The notes: a model not told the origin generated them from the sequence alone. Positions 26,668 through 36,094 are shown, numbered from the stretch's first letter. The stretch is 64,000 nt of DNA from Winogradskyella eckloniae (GCF_013249045.1 NZ_JABRWP010000005.1:186001-250000), one strand, 5' to 3'. Made by a program: numbers and translations.

Positions 26668-26702
26668 CATCCTAAATTCTAACTAAAAAAGAGTTTGGGA
26701 TG
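26668..26702 (+). terminator. Terminator of the DUF2807 lipoprotein gene
   Basis: A 13-bp stem with two G-U pairs (CATCCTAAATTCT with AGAGTTTGGGATG) around a nine-base A-rich loop, followed by GTTTTTGTTT. Confidence 0.8.
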
Positions 26703-26858
26703 GTTTTTGTTTACTTTAGTTTATTAGTTATTAATTGACCAATATTAAATAGAAATCATTAATATTGACAAACAGAACGAAAATTATAGGTCAAAACAAA
26801 CAAAAAGTGACTATTTTAGTGCGTTGTGTGTCTCTTATATGACAGTAAACTTAAGAAT

Positions 26859-27695
26859 ATGAAAAAATTACTACTCATTCTTCTTTTATCTATCACTTTG
26901 GTGCCAAATGTTATAGCACAATCAGAAGAGAAAATTAAAGGTAACCGCAACGTTACAATTAAACAAACGTATATCGATGACTTTCATACCATAGTTGTGG
27001 ATGGCGATTTTTCAATTGAAATAGTTTATAACAGTAAGCCTTCTGTAAATATTGAAGCAGATGATAATTTACACGAGGTTATAGATTTTAATGTTATTGA
27101 AGGCACACTTACCTTTATTGAAAAGAAGCGTATTTCATCAAAAAAGAAACTAAATATTACGGTAAATTATGGTGATGGCTTACACACTATTGAAACCAAA
27201 GGTGATGGCGAAATAAGATCATTAACGACAATGAATCTCGACGATGCCATATTAGTAACCTCAGATAATTCTAGAGCCTATTTAAATATTGTTTCAAAAA
27301 CGTTTGATTATAAAAGTTCTGGTAAATCTAAAACAAGATTAAATCTAACAGCAGATTCTACCAAAATTGAATTGAGTGATAATAGCAAGCTAGACGCTTT
27401 AATTACATCAAAAATTTCAGATTTTGATTTGTACCAACGTTCTGATGCTGTTATTGAAGGTAATACCAATTCCTCTGTAATACGATTAGATAATTCTACA
27501 AATTTTAATGGATCTAAATTTGATGTTACTTCTGTAGATGTATATACTGAAGATTCTAGCGACTTAAGTATTTCCGCTTTAGAAACTATTTCAATTTCTT
27601 CTTCAGGAAATAGCGAGATCTATTTATTTGGTAGTCCTGCGATTACTATTACTAAATTTGAAGACACTTCAAAATTGCAAAAAAAGAAGCTATAA
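26859..27695 (+). CDS. Exported DUF2807-like beta-helix protein
   Basis: A 278-residue exported protein when started at the ATG at 26859, which gives a standard signal peptide ending NVIAQ; an upstream GTG frame would only bury that signal. The N-terminal half follows the head GIN pattern (VTIKQTYIDDFHTIVVDGDFSIEIVY). The second half has looser repeats of SDNS, SSGKS, SSGNS type. It is a divergent paralogue of the preceding lipoprotein, but lacks the lipobox cysteine. Probably periplasmic. Function is unknown. Confidence 0.85.
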   Translation: MKKLLLILLLSITLVPNVIAQSEEKIKGNRNVTIKQTYIDDFHTIVVDGDFSIEIVYNSKPSVNIEADDNLHEVIDFNVIEGTLTFIEKKRISSKKKLNITVNYGDGLHTIETKGDGEIRSLTTMNLDDAILVTSDNSRAYLNIVSKTFDYKSSGKSKTRLNLTADSTKIELSDNSKLDALITSKISDFDLYQRSDAVIEGNTNSSVIRLDNSTNFNGSKFDVTSVDVYTEDSSDLSISALETISISSSGNSEIYLFGSPAITITKFEDTSKLQKKKL

Positions 27696-27697
27696 AT

Positions 27698-28318
27698 TTA
27701 AGAAGCTTTTATTTTAAGTGAAAATTCTATTTCTATTAAAGGAGAAACTTTAACCATTCCTAACATTTTTGCTGGTGCAACTAAGTTAAAGTCTGTTATA
27801 TCTAATGGCATAACGCCATTTACATGTAGTATGTCATTATTTACTATAGACACTGGTATGTTGTAAGTTTTTACCACATTACTTATAGAAATTTCAATTG
27901 TAGCTGTTCTAGAGTTACTACTTGTTTTAACTTTAGATAATTCTATTAATTTAAGTGTAATTTCTGGAAATTCTTCTGTTTTTAATAAGGCTTTAAAATC
28001 TTTATTAATTGCTTTACCACCACAATCAAATTCTACATTAGGCAGTATTAATTTAGCGTCGTCAAATTCTATATTGTTTTCAAAATCTACGTAGGTAATA
28101 GCTATGGATTTTGAGATAGCAGACATATTAAACTCACACTCAAAAGTACTCACATTGGTTTTTCCATTAATTTTTAAAAAACTATCTGTTGCCAAAACAA
28201 CCGTTAATTCTTTAGTTGTAGCATCCTCCTTTTTGTACTCTGTTTCAAGAGCGCATATAAAAAAGAAAACGAGAAATAATAATGTTCTTACCATAATGAA
28301 AATAAAAATGGTCTTCAT
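27698..28318 (-). CDS. YceI-like exported protein
   Basis: A 206-residue product with a hydrophobic N-terminus (start at 28318, with a second in-frame ATG eight codons in) and a YceI-like beta-barrel region: INGKTNVSTFECEFN, then VEFDCGGKAINKDF, KTYNIPVSIVNN and a conserved-looking DITDFNLVAPAKMLGMVKV end. YceI proteins bind polyisoprenoids or amphiphilic ligands in the periplasm. The match is weaker than for the second YceI gene in this cassette. It sits downstream of the porin gene on the same strand. Confidence 0.78.
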   Translation of the reverse strand: MKTIFIFIMVRTLLFLVFFFICALETEYKKEDATTKELTVVLATDSFLKINGKTNVSTFECEFNMSAISKSIAITYVDFENNIEFDDAKLILPNVEFDCGGKAINKDFKALLKTEEFPEITLKLIELSKVKTSSNSRTATIEISISNVVKTYNIPVSIVNNDILHVNGVMPLDITDFNLVAPAKMLGMVKVSPLIEIEFSLKIKAS

Positions 28319-28351
28319 CTAAACAGACAAAGACCAAGTTAATTATTCCTT

Positions 28352-29629
28352 TTAGAAACTAATAACAGCCTCAACTATAAGTCCATTAAACTTAGCATCT
28401 TCTAAAAGATTAGCTGTAGGGTAATCGTTATATTCTTGAGTTACATATTCTGCTTTTAAAAGTACATTTTGAGTCAAAAACCAACCTGCACCAAACTGAA
28501 ATCTATTTACACTAACATCGTCACCACTAGCTAATTCTGCACTAACTGTATTGTAACGCGCTCCCATAAACACATTTTCTTTTTCTCCAAATCTGTAAAT
28601 AACCTCACCTGCATATTGTTCTGCATTTCTTCTATCTGTTTCGGCTAAATCTCTTCCAGATGTTAATTCTAAGGTACCAAACACTTCTAAGCCACCATAC
28701 TTAACAAATGGGTTAATCATTATCGCTGTAATTTGATTTGAAAAAGATGGATCAAAACGTCCTGATCTAAAGTTATCATTTGTTGCAGAGGCATCTTGTA
28801 AAATATTGTAATATCTAGAACCTGCTCTATCTGCAGAATATAAGTATACATTTTGTGCATAACCTGTATTGTAAACAGAACCAGATAATCTAAATCTAAA
28901 GTCATCAGATATTTGCTTATCATAGCCTACTTTAGCCAAAAATGCAGCTCCACCAGTAGATCCGTCAGAAATAGAAGTACTTTGATTTAGTTTACCATTT
29001 GTAAAGCCTACCATACCAAAGAAACCATTACCTGTATTGTAATATACTTCGGCACCAACTTCTGTTGTAAAAGAATCCATTATTAAGTTTCCTACAAATG
29101 GGTTATGTATAGCTTCTGCATTATCACTTCTTCTAAAGTGTGCATCACCATAGTTATTTTCCATGTGACCTATTTTAATAGTCGTCTTTTTCATAAGTTC
29201 GCCTAAGAAACCTTCTTTTATAAAATCTAATTTATCAACTTGAAAATAACCACCTTTTACGTATGGTTCATTGTGGTGTCTAGAAGACAAATAAGTTCTT
29301 AAGTGCATATTTACACCATCAAAAAGTGCTACATCTAAATCTAAGTTAGCTGTGGCAAGGTTAAAGTTACTACCAACTTCTGCTAGTGCTACAGAACCTG
29401 AGTTTTCATTATCTAAAGCCTGATACTGTAATGCGAACGCACCTCCTATTCTTACTTTTATATCTTCAAAAGTTGAAACTGTGTCTTTTTTTGCTTCAAA
29501 TAAATTTACACCTCTTTGATCTGGAGCTCTATAGTTATCTAAATCTCTTTTTGCTTTGTTTTGTGCTGATACTGTATATCCCATTGTAATTACAATGAAA
29601 AGGGTTACGAGTTTTAATACTGGTTTCAT
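28352..29629 (-). CDS. Outer-membrane porin-like protein
   Basis: A 425-residue exported barrel protein with a signal peptide ending YTVSAQ, alternating polar and apolar residues throughout, and a terminal Phe (EAVISF). It resembles the phosphate-selective porin (OprO/OprP) or related barrels used for general uptake in Flavobacteriaceae, but I see no residue that fixes the substrate. It is flanked by two YceI-type genes on the same strand, with 25 to 33 bases between them, so all three are likely one operon. Confidence 0.85.
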   Translation of the reverse strand: MKPVLKLVTLFIVITMGYTVSAQNKAKRDLDNYRAPDQRGVNLFEAKKDTVSTFEDIKVRIGGAFALQYQALDNENSGSVALAEVGSNFNLATANLDLDVALFDGVNMHLRTYLSSRHHNEPYVKGGYFQVDKLDFIKEGFLGELMKKTTIKIGHMENNYGDAHFRRSDNAEAIHNPFVGNLIMDSFTTEVGAEVYYNTGNGFFGMVGFTNGKLNQSTSISDGSTGGAAFLAKVGYDKQISDDFRFRLSGSVYNTGYAQNVYLYSADRAGSRYYNILQDASATNDNFRSGRFDPSFSNQITAIMINPFVKYGGLEVFGTLELTSGRDLAETDRRNAEQYAGEVIYRFGEKENVFMGARYNTVSAELASGDDVSVNRFQFGAGWFLTQNVLLKAEYVTQEYNDYPTANLLEDAKFNGLIVEAVISF

Positions 29630-29654
29630 ATTTATTTGGTTTAATTGTTATTAA

Positions 29655-30245
29655 TTAATTTTTATTGAATATTGATTTAAAGATGATTTTTATTTCATCT
29701 CCTGTTTTAATTGTTCCTAAAAGTGCTTTTGGCGGATCTACACCAAAATCTGTCATTTTAAAAGACTTTTCACCCTCTAAAGACACTTTAGATCCATCGA
29801 GTTTTACGGATAAACTTATTGCTAAGGATTTGGTAACACCTGCAATCGTCATATCGCCTACAATGGTAACTTTAAATGAAGTGTCTGTAAGTTTTTCAAC
29901 TGAGCTAACAGAAGTAAGCTTATAATCCAAAGTCTTATAATCATCCGTGTTTAAGGCCTCGTAAGTATTGTTATCCATAGAAGATTTTCCGCTTTTAAGG
30001 CTTTCTGCTTCTATAGAAATACTTAAACTTTCAATTGCTAAATCTTCTGTATTAGAAATTACTAGTGTACCAGATTGTTTTTCTGTATCTAAATGCCAAT
30101 CGTGTAAAGAAGATGTACCGTGTACTTCTAATACTGAATTAGAATTGCTTAAAGTGAAGTTTTGTGAATATGTTATTTGAGTAGAAAATAGACTACTCAT
30201 AATAATTAAAATAAAAAATACTGGGAATTTAATTGAATGTTTCAT
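29655..30245 (-). CDS. YceI-family periplasmic protein
   Basis: A 196-residue exported protein with a signal peptide ending TYSQ. The YceI fold is marked by LEVHGTSSLHDWHLD near the start, the LKSGKSSMDNNTYEAL block, VTIVGDMTIAGVTKSLAI, and the DFGVDPPKALLGTIKTGDEI end. YceI proteins are lipocalin-like beta-barrels that bind isoprenoid quinones or similar lipids. It is the first gene of the YceI-porin-YceI-like operon. Confidence 0.93.
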   Translation of the reverse strand: MKHSIKFPVFFILIIMSSLFSTQITYSQNFTLSNSNSVLEVHGTSSLHDWHLDTEKQSGTLVISNTEDLAIESLSISIEAESLKSGKSSMDNNTYEALNTDDYKTLDYKLTSVSSVEKLTDTSFKVTIVGDMTIAGVTKSLAISLSVKLDGSKVSLEGEKSFKMTDFGVDPPKALLGTIKTGDEIKIIFKSIFNKN

Positions 30246-30378
30246 TGTCTTGCTATTAATGTTTATGCAAAGATTTACATTAATAACATTTTAAATTATG
30301 ACAAAAATCATATAACTGATTATATCATATTTTTTAACACAAAAATTGAATTATCTCTAAAATTTATACATAAAAAAA

Positions 30379-30398
30379 GCCGAAACATACGTTTCGGC
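30379..30398 (-). terminator. Terminator of trxB
   Basis: An 8-bp stem (GCCGAAAC / GTTTCGGC) with a four-base loop, with seven A on its left that become a U-run in the reverse transcript. Confidence 0.85.
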
Positions 30399-30421
30399 TT
30401 TCATATAATATGGTAAAAAAT

Positions 30422-31405
30422 TTAGTTATAACTAGACGTTGCAATTTCAAAATCTGCATCCTTAGCTGCTAAATATCGTTCTGCATCTAATGCTGCCATA
30501 CAACCTGTACCTGCAGCTGTAATCGCTTGCCTATAAACATGGTCTGCAGCATCACCACTTACAAATACACCTTCTACATTGGTTTTACTTGTACCTGGTT
30601 TTGCATTAATGATATAACCCGTATCATCTAAATCTAAAATCCCTTTAAATATATCTGTATTAGGCTTATGTCCAATAGCAACAAAGAATCCTGTTGCATC
30701 TATGACATGCTTCTCTTTGGTTTGATTATTAAACACGCTCACACCTGTAACCACCTGACCATCACCTAAGACCTCATCGGTTTCTGTATTATAAAGGATG
30801 TCTATATTTTCTGTATTTATAACACGTTGTGCCATAATCTTAGACGCTCTAAACTCATCACGTCTTACCAACATTGTTACTTTTTTACACAATTTAGATA
30901 AGTAATGTGCTTCTTCACAAGCAGAATCTCCTGCTCCAACAATTACGACTTCTTGATTTCTATAAAAGAACCCATCACAAACCGCACATGCTGAGACACC
31001 ACCTCCTAATTTCAAGTATTTTTGCTCAGAAGGCAAACCTAAATACTTAGCAGAAGCTCCAGTTGAAATGATTACTGTATCTGCATGAATTTCTTTTTCT
31101 TCATTGATCCATGCCTTATGTATATCTCCAGAAAAATCCACTTTTGTTACCCAACCATGACGTACATCAGTTCCAAAACGCTCAGCTTGCTTTTGAAGCT
31201 CCATCATCATTTCTGGGCCAGTAATACCTTCTGGATATCCAGGGAAATTCTCAACATCATTAGTTGTGGTTAGCTGACCACCTGGCTGCTCACCTTGGTA
31301 TAAAACAGGCGCCATATTAGCTCTAGATGCATAAATTGCTGCAGTATAACCTGCTGGACCAGAACCTATAATTAAACACTTTACTTTTTCAATTGTATCT
31401 GCCAT
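30422..31405 (-). CDS. trxB: Thioredoxin reductase
   Basis: A 327-residue NADPH-dependent flavoprotein. The start at the ATG at 31405 puts the FAD-binding GSGPAGYTAAIYASRA right after the N-terminus; a frame that extends 27 codons further upstream is unlikely because it crosses a promoter box at 31430-31437. The redox-active CAVC motif is C140-C143, followed by the NADPH-binding GAGDSACEEA. The C-terminal GDAADHVYRQAITAAGTGCMAALDAERYL is typical. Cytoplasmic; it keeps thioredoxin reduced. Confidence 0.97.
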   Translation of the reverse strand: MADTIEKVKCLIIGSGPAGYTAAIYASRANMAPVLYQGEQPGGQLTTTNDVENFPGYPEGITGPEMMMELQKQAERFGTDVRHGWVTKVDFSGDIHKAWINEEKEIHADTVIISTGASAKYLGLPSEQKYLKLGGGVSACAVCDGFFYRNQEVVIVGAGDSACEEAHYLSKLCKKVTMLVRRDEFRASKIMAQRVINTENIDILYNTETDEVLGDGQVVTGVSVFNNQTKEKHVIDATGFFVAIGHKPNTDIFKGILDLDDTGYIINAKPGTSKTNVEGVFVSGDAADHVYRQAITAAGTGCMAALDAERYLAAKDADFEIATSSYN

Positions 31406-31429
31406 TTTATTCGTTTTTATTTCGTTAAA

Positions 31430-31437
31430 CAAAAGTA
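31430..31437 (-). promoter_or_regulatory. Promoter box (TACTTTTG) for trxB
   Basis: Exact TAnnTTTG match on the reverse strand, 25 bases before the chosen ATG; it supports the shorter start. Confidence 0.55.
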
Positions 31438-31567
31438 GGTTTTTTGAATAAAACCTTACAGAATAGTTATTAACACTTCTTATCACACTATAAACATATT
31501 AAATACGCCTGATTTTAAATTTTAATTCACTAACTTATAGGTGTTTAACCATTAAAACATCAAGATT

Positions 31568-32047
31568 ATGAAATTAAAATTTTTATTATTAAGTATGGTT
31601 TTTGTGTTCATTTATGCTTGTAAAGATCAATCAAAAACCGATATGGAAGTATCTACTGTAGATACTGAAATCAGAGCAAACACCAATCGTTTAAAAGGAA
31701 CTTGGGAACTTGTAGGATTTTATAATTATAAGGATAATGTCGTTGTAGATTCATTTTCTAACAACACCATTTCTAGACAAATAAAGATGTATTCAGATAG
31801 TAAAGTTATGTGGTGTAAACTATTAAAATCAGATTCTATTGAGTTTTTTGGATTTGGATCCTATTCTTACGATGATGGCCATCTTACTGAATCCTTAGAA
31901 TTTGGTTCAGCCTTTATGAATGAAGTTATAAAAGAGAAACACCAATTTAATTTTGAGCTTGAACTTACCGAAAATCGTTTTGAACAAATTGAATTAGATG
32001 AAGACGGCAACAAAATTTATTCAGAAAACTATAAGCGTATTGAATAA
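31568..32047 (+). CDS. Lipocalin-like lipoprotein, function unknown
   Basis: A 159-residue lipoprotein (lipobox FIYAC, Cys18). The region NRLKGTWELVGFYNYKDN with later RQIKMYSDSKVMWCKL is the usual start of small lipocalin-type lipoproteins of Bacteroidota. I cannot name a ligand. It stands alone between trxB, which diverges from it, and a converging gene cluster, and ends in a strong hairpin. Confidence 0.75.
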   Translation: MKLKFLLLSMVFVFIYACKDQSKTDMEVSTVDTEIRANTNRLKGTWELVGFYNYKDNVVVDSFSNNTISRQIKMYSDSKVMWCKLLKSDSIEFFGFGSYSYDDGHLTESLEFGSAFMNEVIKEKHQFNFELELTENRFEQIELDEDGNKIYSENYKRIE

Positions 32048-32070
32048 CTCGTGTTTTATTTAAACAAAAA

Positions 32071-32107
32071 GTCTGCGAGCATTGTTGGGAACCAATGCAT
32101 CGCAGAC
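32071..32107. terminator. Large hairpin terminator between converging genes
   Basis: Outer 8-bp stem (GTCTGCGA / TCGCAGAC), a one-base bulge, inner 6-bp stem (GCATTG / CAATGC), A-run before it. It can serve both the lipoprotein gene and the converging gene. Confidence 0.75.
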
Positions 32108-32161
32108 TTCAACCCTAACTAATAAATCATATTTCAGGACAATCCAAAGCCTATAAACGCA

Positions 32162-32773
32162 TTAATCTTTTAATAAATAAACTACGGTTAGTCTTAAATA
32201 TGAAGGTCCTGAATTTGGTGTTCTCCAGTAAGCATCGCCATCTAAATCATAACTATTTATTGAATAAATTCTATCTAGTTCTTCACCTGAAGCCTCTGTA
32301 AGTAACAGAGCATTGGCTTTTGCTTTTTTTAAAGCACTGTTTACCAATTCTTTTAATTGATTTTTAGATACAACATCTCTAACTTGTACATAACTCGGCA
32401 TCACTTGAGCCATATTTATACTTGTTACTTTTAAAATTTCTGTCTTCTCTAAAGTTTCGAAATGCAGTATTGTACCGTCTTTTCTATAACCTGTTGCTGC
32501 ATAAGCCAAATCATCTTGAACAAATTTTGAGGTATCTACGCCTAATTTTTTAACTGCTTCAAAATATTTTGCTTTTAATTCTTCTAGTGTTGTACAAGGG
32601 TTTTCAGCATAATAGTTATTCTCTAAAGACAATGTAACATCTGTTTTATATTGCTTTTTTTCTGACTGTATTTCTACCGATCCATAAGTCGTAATTGTAC
32701 GAACCGCTTTATTATCTTGTGCTATTCCTAATGTAGACACACACAATAGTATTACTAATATTAACTGTTTCAT
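32162..32773 (-). CDS. SIMPL-domain-like exported protein
   Basis: A 203-residue exported protein with a signal peptide ending LGIAQ. ITTYGSVEIQSEKKQYKTDVTLSLEN and the late SALKKAKANALLLTEASGEELDRIYSI block match the SIMPL/DUF541 pattern, although the protein is smaller and more divergent than typical members. Likely periplasmic. The gene begins 43 bases after the membrane protein gene that precedes it on this strand, so they are probably co-transcribed. Function unknown. Confidence 0.75.
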   Translation of the reverse strand: MKQLILVILLCVSTLGIAQDNKAVRTITTYGSVEIQSEKKQYKTDVTLSLENNYYAENPCTTLEELKAKYFEAVKKLGVDTSKFVQDDLAYAATGYRKDGTILHFETLEKTEILKVTSINMAQVMPSYVQVRDVVSKNQLKELVNSALKKAKANALLLTEASGEELDRIYSINSYDLDGDAYWRTPNSGPSYLRLTVVYLLKD

Positions 32774-32816
32774 TTGTATTGTTTTTATATCAATTTATTT
32801 TGAAATCTTTATCCTA

Positions 32817-33239
32817 TTAGACTGTGAACATAAATGATGCTGCAATCATCCAACCGCCTACTATGAGTCCTAATATGCCCAATTTTCCAAGCTTAGGCGC
32901 TAATTTCTCTCTCAATTTTGCTGCTTTTTCTTTAGCGGCTTCGTTTTTACTTAACAATAGTTTATTAATCATACCAAAACCTAGCATAAATCCTAGAGTG
33001 GCTTCAACAAAACTACCAGCTAATAATGTGATCCACCACACAGGTGCTACTGACAACCAACCCATATTAAGGAAGGCTGAAATAATTCCCCAAACACCAA
33101 AGAAGCAAAAGACAATACCAATCCAACCTTGGTAAGGTGCTACTTTGTCTAACAACTCTTGTGCGTTAGGCTTTTTTGATAAAATAAGTGATGGTACTGC
33201 GATAATGCTTAAAAGGATTAATGAAATTCCGTAAATCAT
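32817..33239 (-). CDS. Membrane protein with charged cytoplasmic loop, unknown
   Basis: A 140-residue integral membrane protein with about four hydrophobic helices (near 1-20, 38-58, 63-92 and 118-138). Between the last two is a highly charged, helical loop ([22 protein letters not shown]). I do not recognise a domain. Because the downstream SIMPL-like gene follows closely, they likely share a transcript. Confidence 0.75.
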   Translation of the reverse strand: MIYGISLILLSIIAVPSLILSKKPNAQELLDKVAPYQGWIGIVFCFFGVWGIISAFLNMGWLSVAPVWWITLLAGSFVEATLGFMLGFGMINKLLLSKNEAAKEKAAKLREKLAPKLGKLGILGLIVGGWMIAASFMFTV

Positions 33240-33370
33240 AAGTTCTAATTTTTAATGGTTAATTATGTTATTATTTATGATACAAATTTCAGTAAATAAG
33301 CACGCCTGAAACAGACGGTAAGTAGTAAAAATGATTACCCTGTTTTCAGGGATAGCGATATTAAGTTACA

Positions 33371-33397
33371 AAAAAACAGACCCAATGGCCTGTTTTT
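33371..33397 (-). terminator. Terminator of the two-component operon
   Basis: A stem with one mismatch (CAG-CC with GG-CTG, extended by the A and T runs) and a CAAT loop; on the reverse strand it is followed by seven T. Confidence 0.6.
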
Positions 33398-33428
33398 GTA
33401 TTAGTTATATAAAAATGTGGTCTAGAAT

Positions 33429-34076
33429 TTAATCTAACATACCTTTTTCTACAGCGTAGCGCGTTAAACCTGCTAAATTTCGAACACCCAATTTAGATAT
33501 TAAGTTTTTACGATAACTTTCAATAGTATGTTTACTTAAAAATAATTGATCTGCAATTTCTTGGGTTGTAAATTCTTGCGCAATGAGTTTTAGTACTTCG
33601 GTTTCTCGTTTACTTAAAGCTATTTCTGGTTCGGACTTTTCTGAAAACATAGCTTCCATTAAAACTTGCTTTATACGAGGCGAAAAATAATTCTGTCCAT
33701 CTAATATGGATTTTATCGCTTTAAGTAATTCGGTTTTTTCAGCATTTTTAGAAATATAGCCATTAGCATTTGCTTCCGTTAAGGTCTTTATTTTTTTAGC
33801 GTCTTCTAGCATGCTAACCACTAAGGTCTTTATTTTTGGAAACTCCTCTTTTATAGCTGCATTGAGTTCTACACCATCCATTTCTGGCATGTTTATATCA
33901 GTAATTACCAAATCAATTTTTTCTTCTGTATTGATTCTTAAATATTTTAAAACCTGCGTTCCTGTTTTTGCAGTAAGCACAATATTTATTGATGGTTCTT
34001 CTGCTAAAATACTAGTTAATCCATCTAAAAACATGGAGTGATCATCTGCGATTATAATTGAAAATGGTGTATTCAT
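33429..34076 (-). CDS. NarL/LuxR-family response regulator
   Basis: A 215-residue response regulator. The receiver domain has the acidic pair D11-D12 and a phosphoacceptor at D60 (ITDINMPEMDG). The C-terminal LuxR helix-turn-helix reads LSKRETEVLKLIAQEFTTQE then LFLSKHTIESYRKNLISKLG. The start lies three bases after the kinase stop, so it is the cognate partner of that kinase. Targets are not evident. Confidence 0.95.
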   Translation of the reverse strand: MNTPFSIIIADDHSMFLDGLTSILAEEPSINIVLTAKTGTQVLKYLRINTEEKIDLVITDINMPEMDGVELNAAIKEEFPKIKTLVVSMLEDAKKIKTLTEANANGYISKNAEKTELLKAIKSILDGQNYFSPRIKQVLMEAMFSEKSEPEIALSKRETEVLKLIAQEFTTQEIADQLFLSKHTIESYRKNLISKLGVRNLAGLTRYAVEKGMLD

Positions 34077-34079
34077 AAT

Positions 34080-35972
34080 TTATTTTTGTGGTAAGCTTAT
34101 ACTTATAACAGTGCCTCTGTTTTTTGCTGTATTTATTGAAATGGTGCCCTTAAACTCGGCAACTCTGGCTTCTATATTACTTAGTCCTATACCTTTATGT
34201 TCTATATCTAAATTAAACCCAACACCATCATCCTCATAGATAAGTTCTAAGCTGTTTTCTTCTGATAAAGATGTTAATTGAATACTAACTTCTTCCGCTT
34301 TTGCATGTTTTAAAGCATTAGTAATTAGTTCTTTTATAATATTAAACAATGCCACTTGCAAGGTGACTTCTATGGCATTTATAGCGTCTTTTGGATACGC
34401 ATCAAAACGTAATTTCACGGACACATCTTCACTGATGTTTTCAATATAATTGGTCACTAAAACGGTAAAGGCTGAAGTTTCAAATTCTTTAGGAATTAAA
34501 CTATGCGAGATATCTCTAACCTGATTATACGTTGCATCGAGCTGATTTAGGATTTGCCTAAACTCGGGTTGATGATCTCCTAAACTATTCATTTTTAATT
34601 TTATGCCTGCCAAATTACCACCAATACTGTCGTGCAACTCTCTCGCTATTCTGTCGCGCTCTTTTGCCTGAACTGCCATCGCATTTTTTGCCAATTCTAA
34701 TTCTTGCGATTGCAATAAGGTTTTTACTTCTTGTTGGTTAATGGCGTCTTGTTGCTTATTTAATAAACTTTGTGTCTGTAATTTTTGATAATACACTATT
34801 AACAATAAAATTACAGGAATTAAAATAACTATAAAACCAATTAAAAAGGCATATTTTATGGTAGACTGACGCTTTATTTCTGCCGTCTTCAATATTTGAT
34901 CTTCTTGTAATTTATTAATTTCCTTTTCCTTTTTTAAGGTTTCATATTTTAGTTCTAAATCCTTTACTAATCTTTGATTTTGTTTGCTAGCTATTTCCTT
35001 TCTAATACTTTGATATTGCGTCATTAGACTATACGCATTTTTATAATCCTCTTTTACAGTATAGAGTTTTACTAAGGCACTGATAACGTTTTGTTGCAAT
35101 TCTAAACGGTTCCATTGCACTGTATTCACGTAAGCTGTACTTAATGCCATTTCTGCAATATCGTAGTTTTTTAACATCGCATAACCATATCCAACTTTTA
35201 ACGTTGCCGCTATAAACACATCATAAAACCCTTTATTTAAGGCTTCAACCTTTACTTGCTCAGCAGAATGAATCAATTTATTAAAATGAGCGTTTCTTAA
35301 TTCTATTTCAGACAAATTGAGTTGTAGTTGTAGTTTTTCTTTTGGAAAATCTAACAAAAACCCTTCAGACAACGCACTATCTATCATCGTTTTAGCCAAA
35401 TCATATTCCTTATTTAAGATTAAATAAAGGCTTTTTACGATGACATTCTTTAAATAAAAATCTTGATCGTTCTTGGTTTGAGGTAATTCTTCTAATAATG
35501 TCTGAGATTTTTGAAATTCGCCTTTATATAAATAAGTTTCGGCAAGCTGTAATTTTAAATAATTTTGAATATTATGTTCTGAGGTAGATTGTTCTATCCC
35601 AAGAATATAAGATTTTATGGCCTCATCAAACAAACCCATTTTTTGAGTCGCAACACCTTCAAAATACAAGGCGTTTAGTCTAATGTTTCTTATATTTTGA
35701 TAGGTAGAATCTTTGTAATATGCTTCACTTTTTATCAATTGCGCATAATGCATCAGTGAATCTGCGTGACCAGATTTTAAATAAATCTGAGCGATCGTAT
35801 CTAAATATTGAAACCTAACTTGTTGTGATTCTGAAGCGTTTAAGTTAACATGAAGACGATTACTTACCACTTGAGGCATATGACCAAAGGCCTTAAAATT
35901 TATATCATTTTGGCCATGACCAAAAAGGCATAAAATTCCGAATAAAAGAAAAAGTGGATTTTTAATTTGCAT
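34080..35972 (-). CDS. TPR-containing sensor histidine kinase (HisKA_3 / NarX type)
   Basis: A 630-residue inner-membrane kinase with a signal-like N-terminus, a periplasmic region of about 340 residues made of tetratricopeptide-type helices, a single membrane helix near 375-397, a coiled coil, and a HisKA_3 domain with the phosphorylated His447 in ERDRIARELHDSIGG. The ATPase domain shows NIIKELITNALKHAKA, DDGVGF and a final GTVISISLP. It has no other sensor domain. The regulator gene follows at once. The TPR region could bind a protein or cell-wall signal. Confidence 0.93.
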   Translation of the reverse strand: MQIKNPLFLLFGILCLFGHGQNDINFKAFGHMPQVVSNRLHVNLNASESQQVRFQYLDTIAQIYLKSGHADSLMHYAQLIKSEAYYKDSTYQNIRNIRLNALYFEGVATQKMGLFDEAIKSYILGIEQSTSEHNIQNYLKLQLAETYLYKGEFQKSQTLLEELPQTKNDQDFYLKNVIVKSLYLILNKEYDLAKTMIDSALSEGFLLDFPKEKLQLQLNLSEIELRNAHFNKLIHSAEQVKVEALNKGFYDVFIAATLKVGYGYAMLKNYDIAEMALSTAYVNTVQWNRLELQQNVISALVKLYTVKEDYKNAYSLMTQYQSIRKEIASKQNQRLVKDLELKYETLKKEKEINKLQEDQILKTAEIKRQSTIKYAFLIGFIVILIPVILLLIVYYQKLQTQSLLNKQQDAINQQEVKTLLQSQELELAKNAMAVQAKERDRIARELHDSIGGNLAGIKLKMNSLGDHQPEFRQILNQLDATYNQVRDISHSLIPKEFETSAFTVLVTNYIENISEDVSVKLRFDAYPKDAINAIEVTLQVALFNIIKELITNALKHAKAEEVSIQLTSLSEENSLELIYEDDGVGFNLDIEHKGIGLSNIEARVAEFKGTISINTAKNRGTVISISLPQK

Positions 35973-35994
35973 TACGATTTTAAAATTCTAGACA

Positions 35995-36002
35995 CAAAAG
36001 TA
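35995..36002 (-). promoter_or_regulatory. Promoter box (TACTTTTG) for the two-component operon
   Basis: Exact TAnnTTTG match on the reverse strand, 23 bases before the kinase ATG. Confidence 0.5.
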
Positions 36003-36094
36003 ATGTTTTACTGTTTTGTGCGATTTGGTATGGCAATATTAAATATTAGTATGACTTAATTTATCACGGTTTTCCGTGAAAACAAAAAAAAAGC

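Noticed and set aside
26826-26858. GTG start 11 codons upstream for the second DUF2807-like protein
   Set aside because: It would put 11 polar residues before a clean signal peptide; the ATG at 26859 is better.
31406-31486. N-terminal extension of TrxB
   Set aside because: It crosses a TAnnTTTG box and lies outside the usual thioredoxin reductase start.
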